A stretch of DNA of 64,000 nucleotides from Ceratodon purpureus (lineage: Eukaryota > Streptophyta > Bryopsida > Pseudoditrichales > Ditrichaceae): contig CM026421.1 of NCBI GenBank assembly GCA_014871385.1, positions 10,351,644 to 10,415,643 on the forward strand, read 5' to 3'. The position numbers and the translations under genes were made by a program. The notes below the pieces were generated by a model, which was not told the DNA's origin, did not search any database, and worked only from the letters and a program-made list of their open reading frames with translations. Shown here piece by piece: positions 24,092-35,451 of this stretch (position 1 is its first letter; each line of letters starts with the position of its first letter).

Positions 24092-26383
24092 ATGGCGATG
24101 GCCAGTTGTGCGTTCCGGTACTCTGTGTTAGCTGGGAAATGTTGTAGTGAAATCACTGGATGTCGGGGGTTGCCTGCACCTCCGGCGTTGAGGATAAGGC
24201 AATCGGAGAAGACAGCAACTGCAGGATCAATAGTCAGTGAACACTTTGGAAAACGCCCCAAGTCGCGGGCTAGTGTCAGGGCGCGCGGACAGGCCGAAGG
24301 GAAGGTCGCAGAGGGGAGTGATGAGGCGGGGAGCAAGGGGGAGGTAGAGAAGGAGGGGGTGGCCGCAGTGACTGTGGGCATTGTGGCACCTGAGGCTTCC
24401 ACTGCTGCGATTGACGCTGCCGTTGCCGCGGCCGGAGACTTATCTGCAGTAGGTAGTTGCCCTCCTGTTGAAATGGGATGGGTTTTCTTGCTCTGCATAT
24501 GATGATGATGATGATGATGCTATCGATCCATGTACGAGGGAGTGCAGCAGGTGCCGAATTCATGCTGCTGATATGTGTCTGTGTGTAGGCAGAAGAGACG
24601 TCGGTCTCAAGCACAAGTGATGAGTCATTTATAACGGAGGAGCTCGAGGCTATCTATGCGACCAAGCGAGAGTGGGCATGGCGAGGCTACTCCATCGCTT
24701 ACACCGTGCAAGGCAGCGGTCCGCCGGTGCTTCTTGTTCATGGGTTCGGTGCATCTATTGGGCACTGGCGCAGGTACAAGGCCCGTCTTAAATCCGTGGT
24801 TGAGAGAGAGAGATTGAGGGAGGGAGACAGATAGTTTCGCATTTGACCATGATTTCTCTTGGCCTCTGTTGAAGATCATAACGTTTGCCTCCATTTTGAA
24901 AGGTTCTCTAACCATTGAATGGGTTCTGAGTGCAGGAACATCGGAGTACTGGCTGGAAGTAATACCGTCTATGCCATTGATCTGCTTGGATTAGGAGCCT
25001 CCGACAAGCCTTCCAAGTTTCAGTATACAATGGAAACATGGGCTGAAGTGAGGCTGAACCTTTTCAAGCTCAGTCTGATGAACCTGTTGATTCTAAGATT
25101 GATTTCATCTTTGCTTTGACTGCAGTGTACAATTACACTTAGTGATGGATTGGGTGCGTTGTATTCTGAGCCGCAGCAACTTGTGGACTTCATCAAGGAA
25201 GTTGTTGGCGAGCCGACTGTTCTTGTGGGGAATTCCATTGGAAGCCTTGCATGCCTAATTGCATCCGCAGGTAAAAGCATCAATTGCACGTTATTGCGTA
25301 TCATGCTTCCATTTCAATGCGACAAATGTTTGTTTGCACCTCTGAATTTGGTCCATGCTAGGGTTTCTCATAATAGCTTGAATACGCTTTCGGTTGTGCA
25401 AAGCTGTGTTCTCCACTTTCTGAGAGGACCAGAACTTGATTATCGATGTGGTGATGTTGCACTTGTATGTGAGTCTGGTTGAATGGGGGTTGCGAGAATC
25501 ACACAAGTTCACACAGGGTCATGAAGCAGTTTTTGAATCCATCAATCGTGTGCAGAAGCTGCGCCGCTGAAGCTGGTGAGAGGAACGGTCCTCCTCAATT
25601 GTGCCGGAGGCATGAACAATAAGGCCGTCACGGATGACTGGCGTCTCAAGCTGGCTTTACCCCTGCTGTGGTTCATCGACTTTATTCTTCAACAACCATC
25701 CATCGCCAGCCGTCTCTTCAACCGCATAAAATCCAGGTCAAGTTATTTCCACTTATCCGAAGCTCTTTCAACGTTTCTGTTTGTTTTTGCACCTGACTGA
25801 CAAAGCACGTTTTCTTAACAGGGATAACTTGAAGACTGTATTGCAGTCAGTTTACAGTAACAAAGAAGCAGTTGATGATGAGCTCGTAGAGGCAAGTATC
25901 ACGACTCCCTCCAGAAGCTCTTGTTTGCAGGCCATGCACAAAATCTGTGGACTTTGTGATGTCTGAGTCTTGCTAACAAATTGAGGTAAAAATACTGATT
26001 CTGGATAACTGCACTGATGGCATTGCGTCTATGGAGTCTCATAAACGCATCTTCTTTGATTGTGGCAGGTGATCCTGAAGCCTGCAGATACAGAAGGAGC
26101 TCTGGACGCGTTCGTTTCCATCATCACAGGTCCTCCAGGCCCGAAGCCAGACACGCTTATTCCGGCCATTGAGAACCCCATTCTTGTGCTGTGGGGCGAT
26201 GAAGACCCCTTCACTCCCATTGATGGCCCTGTGGGAAAGTACTTCCAGGCTCTCCCGGAAACCAACCCCAAGGTGCAGTTGCATCTCCTCAACAGTGTAG
26301 GCCATTGTCCTCATGACGACCGACCAGATCTTGTGCACGAGAAACTTCTACCATGGCTTGCCCAACTTCCAGCACTTGCCTGA
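24092..26383 (+). CDS. Plastid-targeted alpha/beta-hydrolase fold protein
   Basis: Seven exons: 24092-24448, 24589-24773, 24936-25047, 25177-25270, 25556-25736, 25822-25891 and 26069-26383. They join in frame to 437 residues. The first ~120 residues are Ala/Ser/Arg/Glu-rich and look like a plastid transit peptide plus linker. The fold follows: WRGYSIAYTVQGSGPPVLLV, oxyanion motif HGFG (170-173), nucleophile elbow GNSIG with S238, acid in WGDEDP (D379) and GHCPHD with H412. The triad is complete. The closest relatives I recall are plant chloroplast hydrolases of the PPH/CLD1-like group, which act on chlorophyll-related or ester substrates. The substrate here is unknown. Intron 6 (25892-26068) has a GC donor, AG|GCAAGT. 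Confidence 0.9.
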
Positions 26384-27691
26384 AAACCTCTAAGGTTGGG
26401 TGAACTCTAAGTTTATTCATTCAGAGATACTGTCTGTCTAGGTCTCTAGATTCGTGCATTCATTTCGTTTCTTCATTATTAGGAGCTTGAGTTTATGCAG
26501 CAGCACACAACCGACATGGGCGGTGACCACGAGAGGGAGATGGCTGTAGTAGTTGTGCTCTATGTGCTCTACTCTGATTGCAATATATATGAAAGAATTC
26601 GAAAGCGAAACAGCCAGGCTATTGGATGGTTTCCTGTTACAAAGCCATACAAACAGACAGCAGCCCATATATTGCCGAACTACGCACAGCAGGTGCTATG
26701 CTTTGTAATCATGGTGTAATTCAGTTGAGTGTGCACAGGAGCAACGACCATGGATAGGATTGGAATAGGGGATGTCAGAGTGGGTGATAGAACATCCTAA
26801 AATGTAGTAAAATTCTATCTGTGGAGAAGAGTTACAAGGTGAGTTTGCATGCCAAGCCCTCTAATTGGATGAATTTTTTTACATCTCCTCAAATTGCAAT
26901 TGCTCACAATGATTGTGACTCCTCTTACATAATTGAACAATGTAATGTACAAGGTCTAGGTCATAAAGGAGTAGAGGGTTTGATTGGTCTCAAATTTCTA
27001 CCTAATATGAGATTCAATGCATAGTAATATCCATATTGAAATTGGTAATTATGATATAATGAATATTACCATGCCTTTTAAAACTAGCATTCAAATTCAT
27101 GTCCTCTATTATAGGATCCTAACTTTGAACGCCTTCTACAAGAAAAAACCAGTAACTTTTGTTTCTAATTTATTTTAGATAAGTAAACTAATTACCATGA
27201 ATGACCAAATTGTACTACATAAAAAATGGATGAGATCAAGACAACAAACATTATTTTGTCATCAATTTCTTAAAAAGCTAAAAATGAATGAAAGAGGGGT
27301 AACTTCAAATCCAAATGACGCGAAATAGCAATACTAGAAGGCCACACGAATTTACACAATTTTTATTTTAAAAATACGCAATCCAAAAAGTGTATATAAG
27401 AAATGGTATAAGACTCATTACGCGTATATTACAATGTCCTCACTCGCCATTACTTGGGTACTTTACAATACAATCCAATATATCAAATTTGGCTTCTGAA
27501 TTCAAAATTCAAAAAAAGTCGACTCTTACTCCACAAAAATGATGACTTTCATTACATAAACATTCAAGTATGTTTTCGATAGACCTAGAAAGTATTACAA
27601 TATTCCGAATGAGAATGGCAACAACAGTGGCAACGGTCTCTTCCCTTCATCGACGGTAACTCAACTAATCCCTTCGCAGTGGTCCAGGCAG
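26384..27691. other. 3' flank and AT-rich spacer
   Basis: Begins with the likely 3' UTR of the hydrolase gene, then becomes AT-rich from about 26,800. Short open frames show no recognisable product. It ends where the left arm of the large inverted repeat begins. Confidence 0.5.
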
Positions 27692-28226
27692 GGCCGCGGT
27701 GCTCCTACATAGTGCCCTCCCCACCTCCTTCAATTGCATCATGTGGGTCTGCTTCTCCTCTTCTATCCGATTGTTATCCTATGTCCCTGCAAAGTCTTCC
27801 ACCGTGTCTATGTTTTAGGGTTTGTGGGGGGTTTAAGGGGTTTAGGGTTTTGGTGGCCAAGGATGGTTACCTCTATGGGCGCAGTTGCGAGCGGTGCTGG
27901 GACCTTGTTTGACAAGGAGAACCTCCCCAGTATGCCGCCGGCATTTCTATGACGCTGAAGTGTAGACTGAGGCTTTTTTAGGGGTTTTTTTGATGTGTCG
28001 TGGCCCGGAAGCTGGTGATGAAGATAATATCCGAAAACTTCTGATCTCTGTGATGTTCAACATATCACCATCTTTCGACTGAGGCTTTTCCGGGTCGTGG
28101 ATGATCGGATGGGAGATGCCGGGTGAAGATAAATATCATAGACCTGTTCTGAAACGTCGTGTGGAAGGAACATGCACTACCAACTGACAGCATTACTTAG
28201 GGTTCAATGGAGTCTAGGGTGTGGAT

Positions 28227-29108
28227 GACGGGAGCAGTGCCCTTGGCGGGGTGCTGCTCTGACAGCAAGGAGCGACCTTTTGGCATCCTTGCGGTGCGCT
28301 TGTGGTCGTAGAGTCCTTTTTGTCAACGTCAAAGAACGATGCGGCCATGCGACGGCGGTTCCCGTGCTTCGGTGCGGGGAGCGGCATTGTGTGGAAGTAG
28401 GGTGGCATATTCCATTGCCCTGGGGAGCGGCGTCGCTGCATTTACCCTTTGGGACAGACCATGCCAGTCACATGCGATCTCAGCGAGGGGAGTAGTGTTT
28501 TTGTTTTTATGTAGAGGTGACTGAGGCCGATGATTACATCCCATCAAAATACCATCTTTCGGATCGTAATCTACCTTCGGGTGTTGACGATTTTGTTACG
28601 TATGATGGTCTCCGGTAGTGTTAAGCGAGATTGTGTCCTGTACAAAAAGCAGAGATCATTGATACGTCATGAGCTGGTCTCTCGTCAGTTACAGGGATAA
28701 CATGTGCATCATTTTTAGGTGGTGAGCCACTGTCTTGTTGATGGCAACGGGTTCAATCCATGGTGCAACATTCTTTTGGGCGCCTCATTACGTCGGATGG
28801 CTTCGAAGTTGAGAAAGTTTGAAGTGTTGGTGATACTGTAGTAAGCAGATGGGCTTCAATTGAGGAATCCGGTAATTGGATTGTGAGACTGACGGGCGTG
28901 GTGCCCTTGGCGGGGTGCTGCGCTAACGGTGAGGGGCGACCTTCCGCATCCTTGTGATGCACTTGTGGTCGTAGAGTCCGTGGTTAACGTCACAGAAAGA
29001 TGCGGTTATGTGAGGAAGGTATTGCTTGTTCATGTGAAAGCGGGGTCGCATATTCCATTGCCCTGGAGAGCAGCGTCGCTGCCGTTACTCTTTGGGACAG
29101 ACCATGCT
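28227..29108 (+). repeat. Direct duplication within left arm (28,227-28,466 and 28,891-29,108)
   Basis: Two blocks of about 220-240 bp share GTGCCCTTGGCGGGGTGCTG, CTTGTGGTCGTAGAGTCC, CATATTCCATTGCCCTGG, GCAGCGTCGCTGC/GCGGCGTCGCTGC and TTTGGGACAGACCATGC in the same order. They are direct copies about 660 bp apart. The right arm has the same pair at 55,532-55,771 and 54,890-55,107. Confidence 0.85.
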
Positions 29109-29968
29109 ACCGTCATGAAAGAGCGTGGATTGTAGGCGAGGGCAGAGAGATGATGAACAATCATATCCATTACCACTCTGAAGGAGGACGTGTGGACGAA
29201 CTATCAAACCATGGCTGTGGTTCTGATCTCTGCTCGTCGTTGCGATGTCATGTGAAGGATCTCATAACATAGGGAGTAGAGTTTTGGAATATCGCTGTGT
29301 TGGAATGAGGTCTAGGAGATAATAAGATTCGAGAGTTGTATATCAGACAAAAGCTGTGGAGACATCCAGGAGGCTGCTTCTGATTTGACAGATCACCCTC
29401 TGCTAAATTTCATGCGACCGCGACCTGCCTCAGCGAGATGAAATGATGGTTTCCGCATAGGCTTCGATCGAAAAGCCCAATGTCGGATCTCACGGCCTTC
29501 GTGAAATGAGAAATTTTCCCTTACAATCTCACCGAAGACATCTCCAAGGATATATGGAGAAGTCTACCCGGAAAGAACATGAAAGTCCAGGTTGCACCCA
29601 ACCATCTGGAAATGCACTTCATGTAATCAAAACGGGGACAGAAGGGACACCAGTATGACTCAATTTGCAGTGGACTATCACATCTAAGAAATTCTGCATA
29701 TCCTCTACATTGGAAAGATCAGCTACTCATTGTTTCAGCAGTCCCTCAAACAAAGCGGCACCAACAGTTCAAGATTGCACAATAAGAACCTGCAGAGGTG
29801 AAACCAATTCTTCCACTGGAGCTCTATTCAGAATCCCCCGCTTACCAAACGCGTTCTCAGGCCAGCCGAACCATGGTAGAATGGTCCGACAGGATGGAGC
29901 TGCGGAATACAAATCCCTGTGCCCTCGCACACGAAGCGCTACAATCTTAGCTGCATCGCAGGTGAAAA

Positions 29969-30018
29969 TCAAGATTATCCAAGATTATTCAAGATTATCC
30001 AAGATTATTCAAGATTAG
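29969..30018 (+). repeat. 20-bp tandem repeat differing in copy number between arms
   Basis: Alternating AAGATTATCC and AAGATTATTC units run here. The matching site in the right arm (about 54,001-54,030) has one 20-bp unit fewer. This accounts for one of the two length differences between the arms. Confidence 0.85.
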
Positions 30019-30415
30019 TTGCGTGTTCCCGCCGCTTATGTGGATCATCGTGCCCCTGCTCACGTTCAGGTTAGCTGGTGGAAATAGACAGGAGCCAGAG
30101 AAACTGTGCCTTGTCGCGACAATATCCCACACGCGGGATCCACCTCAAAAAGAGCAAAATAGCAACATCTTCCTGTGGAAAAATGTACCAAGCGTACTGC
30201 GCATTCTTCTACCATCAAGAGCGTCGTCCGGTCGCGACACATACCTTGGCTGGTGAAGAGAGCAACGAAGCTGTGCATTATATGAAATGAACGACAGCAG
30301 CGCTGACTTCAAAATGACGAGGAGAAAAAACGACTTGGGTGATCGGGCATCCAACTGCAAAATGATATGCAGGAGTGGCTGCATTCCGTGAAAAAAACTC
30401 TCCTTCAGAATCCTC

Positions 30416-30487
30416 AGGTCCCACCGAGATTCGAACTCGGGTATTTGGATTCAAAGTCCAAAGTCGTAACCACTGGACCATGGGACC
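30416..30487 (-). tRNA. trnQ-UUG: tRNA-Gln (anticodon TTG)
   Basis: Reads GGTCCCATGGTCCAGTGGTT... on the minus strand. The acceptor stem GGTCCCA/TGGGACC, an anticodon stem with loop CTTTGAA (anticodon TTG) and the T arm CCGAGTTCGAATCTCGG are all intact. It is 72 nt long with no intron. A perfect second copy lies in the right arm. Confidence 0.95.
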
Positions 30488-31156
30488 GGAAGCGGCGGTT
30501 AGTGGACAAGGCGGATCTGTTACTTCAGCCTCCACGAAAAACTAACTCGATTCACGCAACCACTGCCTGCTTCTGTATCCTAACCCTAGCGAACACAGAG
30601 AGAACGGAACCTCTTCAGACGGGGAAATCCGAGCATCCGGCATTGATTACTAGTCCCCACATCCCAACGAAACACCGTCGGAGATAGAGGTCGACAGCAG
30701 GTGGTGGAACGATACAGACCTGGCCTCGCACCACAAACGAAGAGCGGCATGTGATCAGAAAGCAGAAAAAAGGTTGCAGAGCTCCCTCTGACGATGCAAT
30801 GCAGCCCTGGTCTCGGAGCGTTGGACCCACGCAACGGATCAGATGGGGAAAGCTGGACGGGAGACGAGCAGTAGCGTCAGCGAAGCCTTGCGTTCGGCGA
30901 AGCACAATCGAGCAGCCATGGACAGTGCTCACAAGGTAAGCTCAAGCTTCTGTGTCACGACTTGTCCACGGTCAAAGGTGCCGATGCCTATTTCCACCAC
31001 ACTTCCTCTTGTTCCACCGAGCTACCATTTCACCCTTTGACGCCCACGAGTGAGGTGCAAAACCCGGAATGTATGAGTACCGGTATTCTGTCAGGATCGA
31101 GGTGGTCACATTTTCTTGTGAAAAAAGCATGGAGTAGGTGGTCATCGGTAAGAGAT

Positions 31157-31309
31157 GGCAATGCTTGTGTTGTTGACGTGAATGAGTGCATGACAACCTC
31201 CCAGTCCAATCTCGACAGTATGTTGTAATGAGTACTGCTTTTCAGGGACGCTCTATAAACAGAACGGGAGCACGACCGCACATGCCTTTGAGGTCCGGCA
31301 TATGACCGG
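31157..31309 (+). repeat. ~155-bp dispersed repeat, copy A
   Basis: Starts GGCAATGCTTGTGTTGTTGA and ends near AGGTCCGGCATATGACCGG, 60 bp upstream of the first tRNA cluster. A diverged copy lies at 34,287-34,455, and mirror copies at 52,709-52,861 and about 49,582-49,739. Its association with the tRNA cassette suggests it belongs to the same amplified unit. I recognise no known element. Confidence 0.75.
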
Positions 31310-31368
31310 ACTGCCTGTACCCCGGCGGGAAATTCGACGTCCTCCTGACCCAGGGGGTGGTGGGTCCG

Positions 31369-31442
31369 GGTTTCGTGGTGTAGTTGGCTATCACATCAGT
31401 CTAACACACTGAAGGTCTCCGGTTCGAACCCGGGCGAAACCA
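31369..31442 (+). tRNA. trnV-AAC: tRNA-Val (anticodon AAC)
   Basis: Acceptor stem GGTTTCG/CGAAACC, T8 present, anticodon loop CTAACAC (AAC) in stem TCAGT/ACTGA, and T arm with GGTTCGAACC. It is 74 nt long with no intron. First gene of the Val-Glu-Phe cluster. Confidence 0.96.
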
Positions 31443-31462
31443 TACCATATCCGCCGGGTATA

Positions 31463-31534
31463 TCCATAATAGTCTAGTGGTTAGGATACCTGGCTTTCAC
31501 CCAGGCGACCCGGGTTCGAGCCCCGGTTATGGAA
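31463..31534 (+). tRNA. trnE-UUC: tRNA-Glu (anticodon TTC)
   Basis: Acceptor TCCATAA/TTATGGA, anticodon loop CTTTCAC (TTC) in stem CCTGG/CCAGG, and intact B box GGTTCGAGCCC. It is 72 nt long and starts 20 nt after tRNA-Val. Confidence 0.96.
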
Positions 31535-31547
31535 TGACACGTGTCAT

Positions 31548-31552
31548 GCGGG

Positions 31553-31595
<43 letters not shown>

Positions 31596-31620
31596 GCGTG
31601 TTCGATCCACGCTCACCGCA
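31548..31620 (+). tRNA. trnF-GAA: tRNA-Phe (anticodon GAA)
   Basis: GCGGGGATAGCTCAGTTGGG start, anticodon loop CTGAAGA (GAA), and T arm GTGTTCGATCCAC. It is 73 nt long and starts 13 nt after tRNA-Glu. As far as I recall it matches the standard plant cytosolic tRNA-Phe, including the G5-A68 mismatch. Confidence 0.96.
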
Positions 31621-31628
31621 TTCGTACA

Positions 31629-31633
31629 TTTTT
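31629..31633 (+). terminator. Pol III terminator of the tRNA cluster
   Basis: A run of five T residues 9 nt after tRNA-Phe. The Val-Glu (20 nt) and Glu-Phe (13 nt) spacers have no T-run, so the three tRNAs may share this terminator. Confidence 0.7.
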
Positions 31634-31742
31634 CCAAATTTTAACAAACTTGGAAGCTTTTAGGTTACTTCAAGACGATTCAATCGCACCAAAATATCCA
31701 TCATTTGGATGAAGTATGAATGAGTTATGAATTTTCAAAATC

Positions 31743-34286
31743 GGGTAACCAAGGACAAGGAACTTCGACACCGAAGGGCCTTCGGCGCATGAGTATCAAC
31801 CCCATCCTAGTCAGCAAAGCTCCTTTCTCTGCGTCCATCTCCTCAAGCTTGCTACCCCACTAGACCCGTGAGACAACTCTGCTCCCTCAAACCACCTGGC
31901 TGATCGAAAACCCAGGCCACGGACTAAAACCACTCACTTCGCCCCCAAACTAGAAGACTTCCATATCCCTCTATCCCGGCTCAATCACGCCAACATAAAA
32001 AACAACACCAGACAACGGCAACTTACAAGGCACTTGTAACTCAGAGGCACATGCACTACTTCTACACCATTACATCCACTGACCAATAGAAAGTCCTAAT
32101 GTCCTTTCAACCATCAATCATGCACTAAATCCTCAATAACCTTAGCAGAAACCGGTCACCTCCAACATTCAATGCCCAACTTCAAACCCTAAGGGGCGAC
32201 CATCAACAGACACTCATCACAACCCAGTACAAGAGGACACATTGAAGTTACCCCTCTCAAGCACAAGCCAGATCAACATCATCATCCCTTGCAACAACAA
32301 GGGATAGACCCGCCATACCGACCCCAAGCAATACCCCCAATAGATCTTGCCATTGATTATCAACACAACACAACAATCCAGATAATCATTTTCCAATGCA
32401 ATCCCGAGCATGAGATGCTCCATTGGTCATCAGTCTCGTAGATATAAAAGTCTTATTGCCCCCTAGGAGCATTGTTTTTGTATCTACTAATCTACAGATT
32501 TAAAAGCTTCAACAAGGCTCCACCAACAAAACACTCTAAGTGTTGCCCACCACTACAACCCAAGAATGCCTTCACTGTCCCGAACAACCACCACCGGAGG
32601 ATGAAGCACTTCCCCTAAACGATCCTTGCATTGCTTCCATGCTCCACGCAGTAGGTGAACCCTCTGCATCACCCTCAGCATTGCTTGAGCCAAGAGCCAG
32701 CACAACCATGGCTGCAACCAATGTTGCCCTCGAAGCCCACACCACCCCCCACGACGGAGCCAAAATTTCGGGAAGACGATCAAGGGAAGCCACTGGCTCA
32801 GACGCCACAACACCGGCATTTGGCGTCCCTAATAATCCATGATGAACACCCACCCCCATCAAGCCCTCCATGTCCACCACAACGTGTGCAACATCTTCTT
32901 TCCCCTCTTCAAGGCGCCCGACACGACTCTTACCTGAACCTTCGGAGAAGTTCCGGGACGACATACCACCGCATCAAATGAAGAAGATGTTGTCAAAATT
33001 TCTTCAATAGTTGTATCCACAGTAATGGGATTCGCAAAGCAACTCCCATAGCTATTATAAGGTAGCTCCAAGTCGGCAAGGAACGATGCAAAGGGATATC
33101 CAACAACCTTCCCGAGCTTGAACATCTCGTGATGGCAACTCTCGTTGCAGTCATACTCCCAGGATTTTGACAAGAGCCGACTCAATCATGGCAGATCTGG
33201 GAGTTTGGGTTTTGGATCCCATAAAATCTTGGCGTCACGCCGGATGTACACCAGAGACATCCATGCTAACAACAAACCTTGCTCTCGGTCCATAGTGGCG
33301 ACAAAATGGGAACCGAGGAAGACAAAGCGAAATCGGCAAAAGGAATGGCTTCTCTCCCAGCACCATCCACTTATCGCCCAAACCATCACCAAACCACACA
33401 TCCATGTTTTCGCCAACTAGGAGGACGATTTAGGTGATGGAACGTCTACAGAAATCCTAAACAGAGTAGCCCACCCAGATTGACAAGTGACCCCCTACTA
33501 CAACAAAGCCACAATCAACCTCATATCTCTCCATGTTAAATCAAACTTACCATCATCAGGGAGTTACTCACCAAATCTTGCTCATCATCCCCTCCATTCT
33601 TCATTGTCGCATCCAATTTTCACTGAATTAGTTGTCTTGATTTGGAAATCTTGCTTGACTGCACTCGAGATTTAAAATCCAATTAGTTTGTTGGAATTGC
33701 TTTGGGCAGAGGGGAAGGGTAACAAGGCGTAGGTCAGAGGTTAAAGCAAATCCTCGACATGGAACAGCAAAGAGACAACATCTTACTATAAGTCTTCACG
33801 ACACTAAACCGAGGACTACACCAAGAAGAGGAGACAACAGCGGGCGTGGAGGCGGACAAACAACACCAGCAACATCCTGGAACACTCCTTACATCCAAGC
33901 AGCCTCTTCCATCAGCACAGACGCTCACCCCCTTCCAACAACACAGACATCGGCTTGGAGAGAAGATGGAGGAACCGGCCAGCGCTGGGACAACCCCCCA
34001 AGAAATGATGCAAATCGGACCTCTTTACGTCACTCCTACACCAGATTCCAACCCCGCTCTTAGTTAGCATGCAGCGACTTAATGCATTTGGTTTCTTTAG
34101 GAACTAGAGAACAAAAGGGATGACAGTTGAACATGTTCATCCGTCAAAACTGCATCCCGCGCAGAGGGCTCTATGCCCGTAAAACCATGTGGTTTCATCG
34201 CATGGTCCTCAGGCGGTAAACCGCCTCGTCACTTTGTTGGCTACTTTTCCATTTTTAACCCCGGTGGGGAATTGAAGGTAGGAGTT
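31743..34286. other. Inverted-repeat arm sequence without recognisable gene
   Basis: Contains several open frames on both strands (for example 32,572-32,964 and 32,859-33,185 minus) whose products I do not recognise. They overlap antisense frames of similar length, so none is convincingly a gene. The same sequence is in the right arm, mostly at 49,740-52,283. A transposon origin is possible, but no terminal structure, reverse transcriptase or transposase motif is visible. Confidence 0.4.
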
Positions 34287-34455
34287 GGCAATGATTGTGT
34301 TGTTGACGTGAATGAGTGCATGACGACCTCCTAGTCCAATCTCGACGGTCTGTTGTAACGAGTACCGCTTTTGAGCCACGTGTAAAGGACGTTCTATAAA
34401 CAAAACGGGTGCGCCGATGCACATGCCTCTGAGGTCCCGCTCATGTCCGGCGCAT
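34287..34455 (+). repeat. ~160-bp dispersed repeat, copy B
   Basis: Diverged direct copy of 31,157-31,309, sharing TGTGTTGTTGACGTGAATGA, AGTCCAATCTCGAC and CTCTGAGGTCC. The inner boundary of the inverted repeat (34,444) falls inside its 3' end. Confidence 0.75.
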
Positions 34456-35199
34456 GAAGCGGACATTCTAGAATTAACTACGGAATTGGAGGAGTACCGT
34501 GACTGCTGGCGAGCTATGCCTTACTTAGGGCCTGGTTTCCCAACTCCCTCTCATAAGGAGCTCTACCCACCTGGTCGCGGCTGAGCTCTCCTAGCATCAG
34601 CATTCAACATCAAGCGGATTGCATCGTCAATTGCTGTTTAACTACCTCTGCGGTTTCTGATCTCACTGGAAGATCTCTCAAGATTATCCTTGTATTATTG
34701 GTTTGGAAGTATTAAGAAGCTGCTTCCAAGGCTATTTGCGAGCACTGGCAGGCTACTCACCGGACCTGTGCAGTTTTCCTCTCCAGCACGATGTTTTTAC
34801 TTTGCCATGCACGGATTAGTTCTTTTAGCTGAATAGGGTTGAAGTTTTAGATTACTGAACTGGATCATTTGTTTTGTTTGATCAGGCTAGCTTCTTCGAC
34901 TATTTGGTTTAGGACTTTCATCAATTCCAGATTCACTTAGTTTACTTTTTACTTGGCTTTTGAACTCGGTTGTGACTCGTTACTGTTCTAGGACTTTTTC
35001 CGGGCTTGTCTCGTTCCCGGAGGTTTCCCCTCCTTACTGGTCCCGTTTTCTGTTCTCAATCCCTGGGATTGATTTGTGGGTCTCTGACTGTCCGCTGGTT
35101 TCCTCCTTTTGGTCTTTGGCTTGGTTTCTTTTTCCAAAATTAACCCCGGTGGGGAATTAAATGTCCGGATCGTCCTTCTGACCCATGGTGGTGGGTCCG
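34456..35199. other. Single-copy segment just inside left arm
   Basis: Non-AT-rich sequence between the left-arm boundary and the third tRNA cluster. A 66-codon frame at 34,960-35,160 is low-complexity and not recognisable. No gene supported. Confidence 0.4.
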
Positions 35200-35273
35200 G
35201 GTTTTGTGGTGTAGTTGGCTATCACATCAGTCTAACACACTGAAGGTCTCCGGTTTGAACCCGGGCGAAACCA
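35200..35273 (+). tRNA. trnV-AAC: tRNA-Val (AAC), variant copy, possibly inactive
   Basis: Copy of the 31,369 gene with two changes: acceptor GGTTTTG (C6 to T, leaving a T-G type pair near the stem end) and T loop GGTTTGAACC in place of GGTTCGAACC. The second change alters the nearly invariant C56 of the B box and TPsiC loop, so transcription or folding may be impaired. Confidence 0.85.
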
Positions 35274-35293
35274 TACCATATCCGCCGGGTATA

Positions 35294-35365
35294 TCCATAA
35301 TAGTCTAGTGGTTAGGATACCTGGCTTTCACCCAGGCGACCCGGGTTCGAGCCCCGGTTATGGAA
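35294..35365 (+). tRNA. trnE-UUC: tRNA-Glu (TTC), third copy
   Basis: Identical in sequence to the 31,463 gene, with the same spacing to its neighbours. Part of a direct repeat of about 400 bp (31,345-31,742 against 35,177-35,575). Confidence 0.95.
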
Positions 35366-35378
35366 TGACACGTGTCAT

Positions 35379-35383
35379 GCGGG

Positions 35384-35426
<43 letters not shown>

Positions 35427-35451
35427 GCGTGTTCGATCCACGCTCACCGCA
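35379..35451 (+). tRNA. trnF-GAA: tRNA-Phe (GAA), third copy
   Basis: Identical to the 31,548 gene. A T-run (35,460-35,464) follows 8 nt downstream, as in the first cluster. Confidence 0.95.

Larger units (their letters stand above)
27692..34444 (+). repeat. Left arm of 6.7-kb inverted repeat
   Basis: Pairs in reverse complement with 49,582-56,304. The sum of paired coordinates is 84,026 at the inner part, 84,018 between about 29.97 and 31.97 kb, and 83,998 further out. Only an 8-bp and a 20-bp tandem-unit difference therefore separate the arms. Translated frames in the two arms are identical or differ by single residues, except in the outermost ~250 bp, where divergence is clearly higher. 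The arm carries one tRNA-Gln, a Val-Glu-Phe tRNA cluster and repeats, and no protein gene I can recognise. Confidence 0.95.

Noticed and set aside
32540..33440. Overlapping frames of 76-130 codons in the inverted-repeat arms as protein genes
   Set aside because: Frames occur on both strands over the same bases, no family is recognised, and duplication of the arms explains why each appears twice.
33710..33745. GGGTAACAAGGCGTAGGTC resembling the 3' end of small-subunit rRNA
   Set aside because: Similarity is limited to about 15 bases and no rRNA structure surrounds it.
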